From NCBI RefSeq assembly GCF_904849725.1, contig NC_058523.1:208161689-208225688 (forward strand): a stretch of 64,000 bases of DNA, read 5' to 3'. The translations under genes and the position numbers were made by a program. Numbering within the stretch: the first letter of the stretch is position 1; each line of letters starts with the position of its first letter. Source of the DNA: Hordeum vulgare subsp. vulgare (taxonomy: Eukaryota; Streptophyta; Magnoliopsida; Poales; Poaceae). A model generated the notes under the pieces. The model saw only the letters and a list, made by a program, of their open reading frames with translations. It had not been told where the DNA came from and made no database searches. This document shows, piece after piece, positions 61,961 through 64,000 of this stretch.

Positions 61961-62206
61961 GCCAGAAATTGACACATTGGAGGAAGACTATTCTTGACTT
62001 GATGCTCCCCAGCAACTGCGCCAGAAATTGGCACGTTGACGGGAGACTATTCTTGACTTGATCTTCCACGGCAACGGCGCCATAAATTGGCACGTTGACG
62101 GGAGACTATTCTTGACTTGATCTTCCCCGGCAACGGCGCCAGAAATTGGCACATTGACGGGAGACTATTCTTGACTTGATCCTCCCCGGCAACGACGCCA
62201 GAAATT
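61961..62206 (-). repeat. 59-bp tandem array of the primer-binding-site region (4 units plus 10 bp)
   Basis: GCCAGAAATT-like unit starts lie at 61961, 62020, 62079, 62138 and 62197, spaced exactly 59 bp. Each unit contains a version of TCCCCGGCAACGGCGCC, the 3' end of tRNA-Asp, so on the minus strand each is a primer-binding site. The site beside the LTR (62183-62200) has one mismatch, the next (62124-62141) is perfect, and the two outer ones have drifted (TCCACGG; TCCCCAGCAACTGCGCC). Confidence 0.9.
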
Positions 62207-62211
62207 CTTCT

Positions 62212-63150
62212 TGCTACCTCTTGAGCTTGCTTTGGTTTTTCCCTTAAAGAGGAAAGGGTGATGCAGCACAGTAGCAGTAAGTATTTCCCTCAGTTTGAGA
62301 ACCAAGGTATCAATCCAGTAGGAATATCAAGGCAAGTGTCCAAAGTACCTGTGCAAAAACAAACAAGCTTGCACCCAACGCAATAAAGGGGTTGTCAATC
62401 CCTTCAAGATTGATTGCAAAGTGAGATCTGAAGGCGGAAAGTGCAACAAAGTAAAAGTGTAGGGCTGAAAATATGATGTGAAGTAGACCCGGGGACCATA
62501 GTATTCACTAGAGGCTTCTCTCAAGATAGAAAATATTATGGTGGGTGAACGAATTACTGTCGAGCAATTGACAGAACCGCGCAAAGTCATGATGATATCT
62601 AAGGCAATGATCATACATATAGGCATCACGTCCGTGACAAGTAGACCGATACTTTCTGCATCTACTACTATTACTCCACACATTGACCGCTATCTAGCAT
62701 GCATCTAGTGTATTGAGTTCATGACAAACAGAGTAACGCCTTAAGCAAGATGACATGATGTAGAGGGATAAATTCATGCAATAGATATAAACCCCATCTT
62801 TTTACCCTTGATGGCAACAACACGATGCGTGCCTCGCTACCCCTTCTGTCACTGGGTGAGTTCACCGCACGGTATGAACCCAAAACCAAGCACTTCTCCC
62901 ATTGCAAGAATCACAGATCAAGTTGGCCAAACAAAACCCACAACTTGAAGAGAATTACAAGGATATGAAATCATGCATATAAGAGATCAGAAGAAACTCA
63001 AATAAGATTCATAGATAATCTAATCGGTCCTAAAAAATACCTATATGAATTCTGGAGAAGAGGAGAGTGAATCCATGATTCATCGGATCTCGACAATCAC
63101 ACCGGAGAATTGCTCTTTCATAACAAGATTCATAAATAAGAATACATGGA
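62212..63150 (-). repeat. Partial 5' LTR of the minus-strand Athila-like element
   Basis: It aligns with 55499 to about 56370 from the shared TGCTA start. Differences are a 50-bp insertion after 63025 and a gag-derived patch at 63102-63132. Similarity ends near 63150, so about 600 bp at the U3 end are missing. Confidence 0.8.
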
Positions 63151-63323
63151 GAAGGAAAGAAAAAAGAGATACCCGATTTAATCTGTGTTGCGATAGTTTT
63201 CGTCGGTTTCTCTTTTTTTCTTTCCTTCTCCATGTATTCCGCTATTGCCTATGGCATCCCTTCTCCAATAGAATCTTATAAGCTCTCCTGCTAACTTTCA
63301 AAAATAAAATCAAATCCAAAGGT
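63026..63323. other. Scrambled filler DNA with a long fold-back hairpin
   Basis: Within and beyond the broken LTR lie an unexplained 50-bp insert, a 31-nt exact copy of gag sequence (63102-63132 equals 61617-61647), and an inverted repeat with arms 63141-63169 and 63209-63238 (29 and 30 nt, one T different) around a 39-nt loop. I do not recognise 63239-63323. Confidence 0.7.
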
Positions 63324-64000
63324 GTTGGGGAACGTTGCATGGGAAACAAAAAATATCCTACGCGCATGCAATACCTATCCATGGTGGTGATCATCTATGA
63401 GAGGGGAGAGTGAATCTACATACCCTTGTAGATCGCTAAGCAGAAGCGTATATAACGCGGTTGATGTAGCGGAACATCTTCGTGATCCAAATCGTAGCCC
63501 GTCATGCGATCTCATCACGATCCGTCCCGCGATCCCATCACGATCCATCCCGATCTAGTGCCAAACGGACGACACCTCCGCGTTCAGCACACGTACAACT
63601 CAATGACGATCCCCGCCTTCTTGATCCTGCAAGAGGGGTAGAGAGGTAGATGAGTTCTCCAGCACGGCGGCGTGGTGGTGATGGTGGTGAACTAATGTAG
63701 CAGGGCTTCGCCTAAGCACCGCCGAACTAGACTAGAGGAGAAACCGATCTAGATGAAGTAGAGGGAGCACGTGGCAATTAGGATTAGCCCTCTCCTCTAA
63801 AACCTCTAGTATATATAGGAGGAGGAGGGGAGAGGAGGCAGCCTTGGCCTCCACTCCAAGGAGGTTCGGCTGAGCCACAAGGGAGGAATCTACCTCCCAC
63901 AAGGGAGGTGGAATCCTATTAGGACTCCTTCCTAATTTGGCCCTTTTTTGCCTTTTTCCTTTATCCTTTTTTCATGGGACCTTGAGAGAGACTTAGGCCA
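63324..64000 (+). mobile_element. Angela/BARE/WIS-like copia LTR, 5' part, cut by the window end
   Basis: It begins TGTTGGGGAACGTTGCATGG, the typical start of these Triticeae copia LTRs, followed by CCTACGCGC, GTAGATCG and GCGGTTGATGTAG landmarks. A TATA box (TATATATA, 63810-63817) precedes GGAGGAGG. The orientation could be that of a 5' LTR or a solo LTR; the rest lies outside the window. Confidence 0.85.
63810..63817 (+). promoter_or_regulatory. TATA box of the Angela-like LTR
   Basis: TATATATAGGAGGAGG, about 490 bp into the LTR, corresponds to the known core promoter position in BARE-1/Angela-type LTRs. Position recognised from memory. Confidence 0.55.

Larger units (their letters stand above)
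55499..63150 (-). mobile_element. Non-autonomous Athila-like gypsy element (Sabrina-like), distal LTR truncated
   Basis: Its 3' LTR lies at 55499-57008 and a partial 5' LTR at 62212 to about 63150. The interior (57009-62211) has a tRNA-Asp primer-site array, a gag-protease ORF and a non-coding tail; RT, RNase H and integrase are missing. It inserted into the LINE zf-RVT segment. The far border is lost in rearranged DNA before 63324, so no target duplication can be checked. Confidence 0.85.

Overview
The window looks like a gene-free stretch of a large grass genome, most likely Triticeae (wheat, barley, rye or Aegilops). It is made almost entirely of nested transposable elements whose borders can be read at base level. 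The assignment rests on recognisable Triticeae-type repeats: a LARD of the Sukkula/Erika type with LTRs near 4.8 kb, Athila-like gypsy elements of the Sabrina/WHAM type with a tRNA-Asp primer site, a Tekay-type chromovirus, and an Angela/BARE/WIS-type copia LTR. I see no host gene, rRNA, tRNA, CRISPR or bacterial feature. Family names come from remembered termini and motifs, not from a search.

The substrate is one old, decayed LINE on the + strand, now in four pieces: ORF1 with zinc knuckles (1-2017), the end of ORF1, the spacer and the start of the ORF2 endonuclease (22025-23662), the rest of the endonuclease and the reverse transcriptase (26226-28923), and the C-terminal zf-RVT segment (55268-55498). 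Four insertions split or end these pieces. (1) A LARD at 2018-22024 has LTRs at 2018-6753 and 17154-22024 and a perfect GGTTG duplication. It carries a second-level Athila-like element (7537-14496) in its non-coding interior. (2) A probable solo copia-type LTR lies at 23663-26225. (3) A minus-strand Tekay-like gypsy complex at 28924-55267 has three LTRs and two internal regions in the order LTR-internal-LTR-internal-LTR, flanked by ATGGG/ATGGA. (4) A minus-strand Athila-like element runs from 55499 to about 63150. Its distal LTR is truncated and scrambled, and is followed at 63324 by an Angela-like copia LTR that runs off the window.

No element here looks able to move by itself. The Tekay copies keep recognisable Gag, zinc knuckle, protease, RT (YLDD), RNase H, integrase and chromodomain regions but carry stops and frameshifts, two of them shared by both copies. 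The LARD has no coding capacity, but its leader and the 3' half of its LTR are clearly related to those of the Tekay element, so a Tekay-type element is the natural helper. The two Athila-like elements lack RT and integrase. They share a U3 and a roughly 2.7 kb 3' tail but have different 5' coding cassettes and different LTR ends. Both have duplicated the primer-binding-site region, in one case as a precise 59-bp tandem array.

The main points to check are the three-LTR tandem, the LARD/Tekay leader homology with private U3 regions, the primer-site arrays, and the filler DNA with a fold-back hairpin near 63.1 kb. Percent identities given here are by-eye estimates from the stretches I compared.
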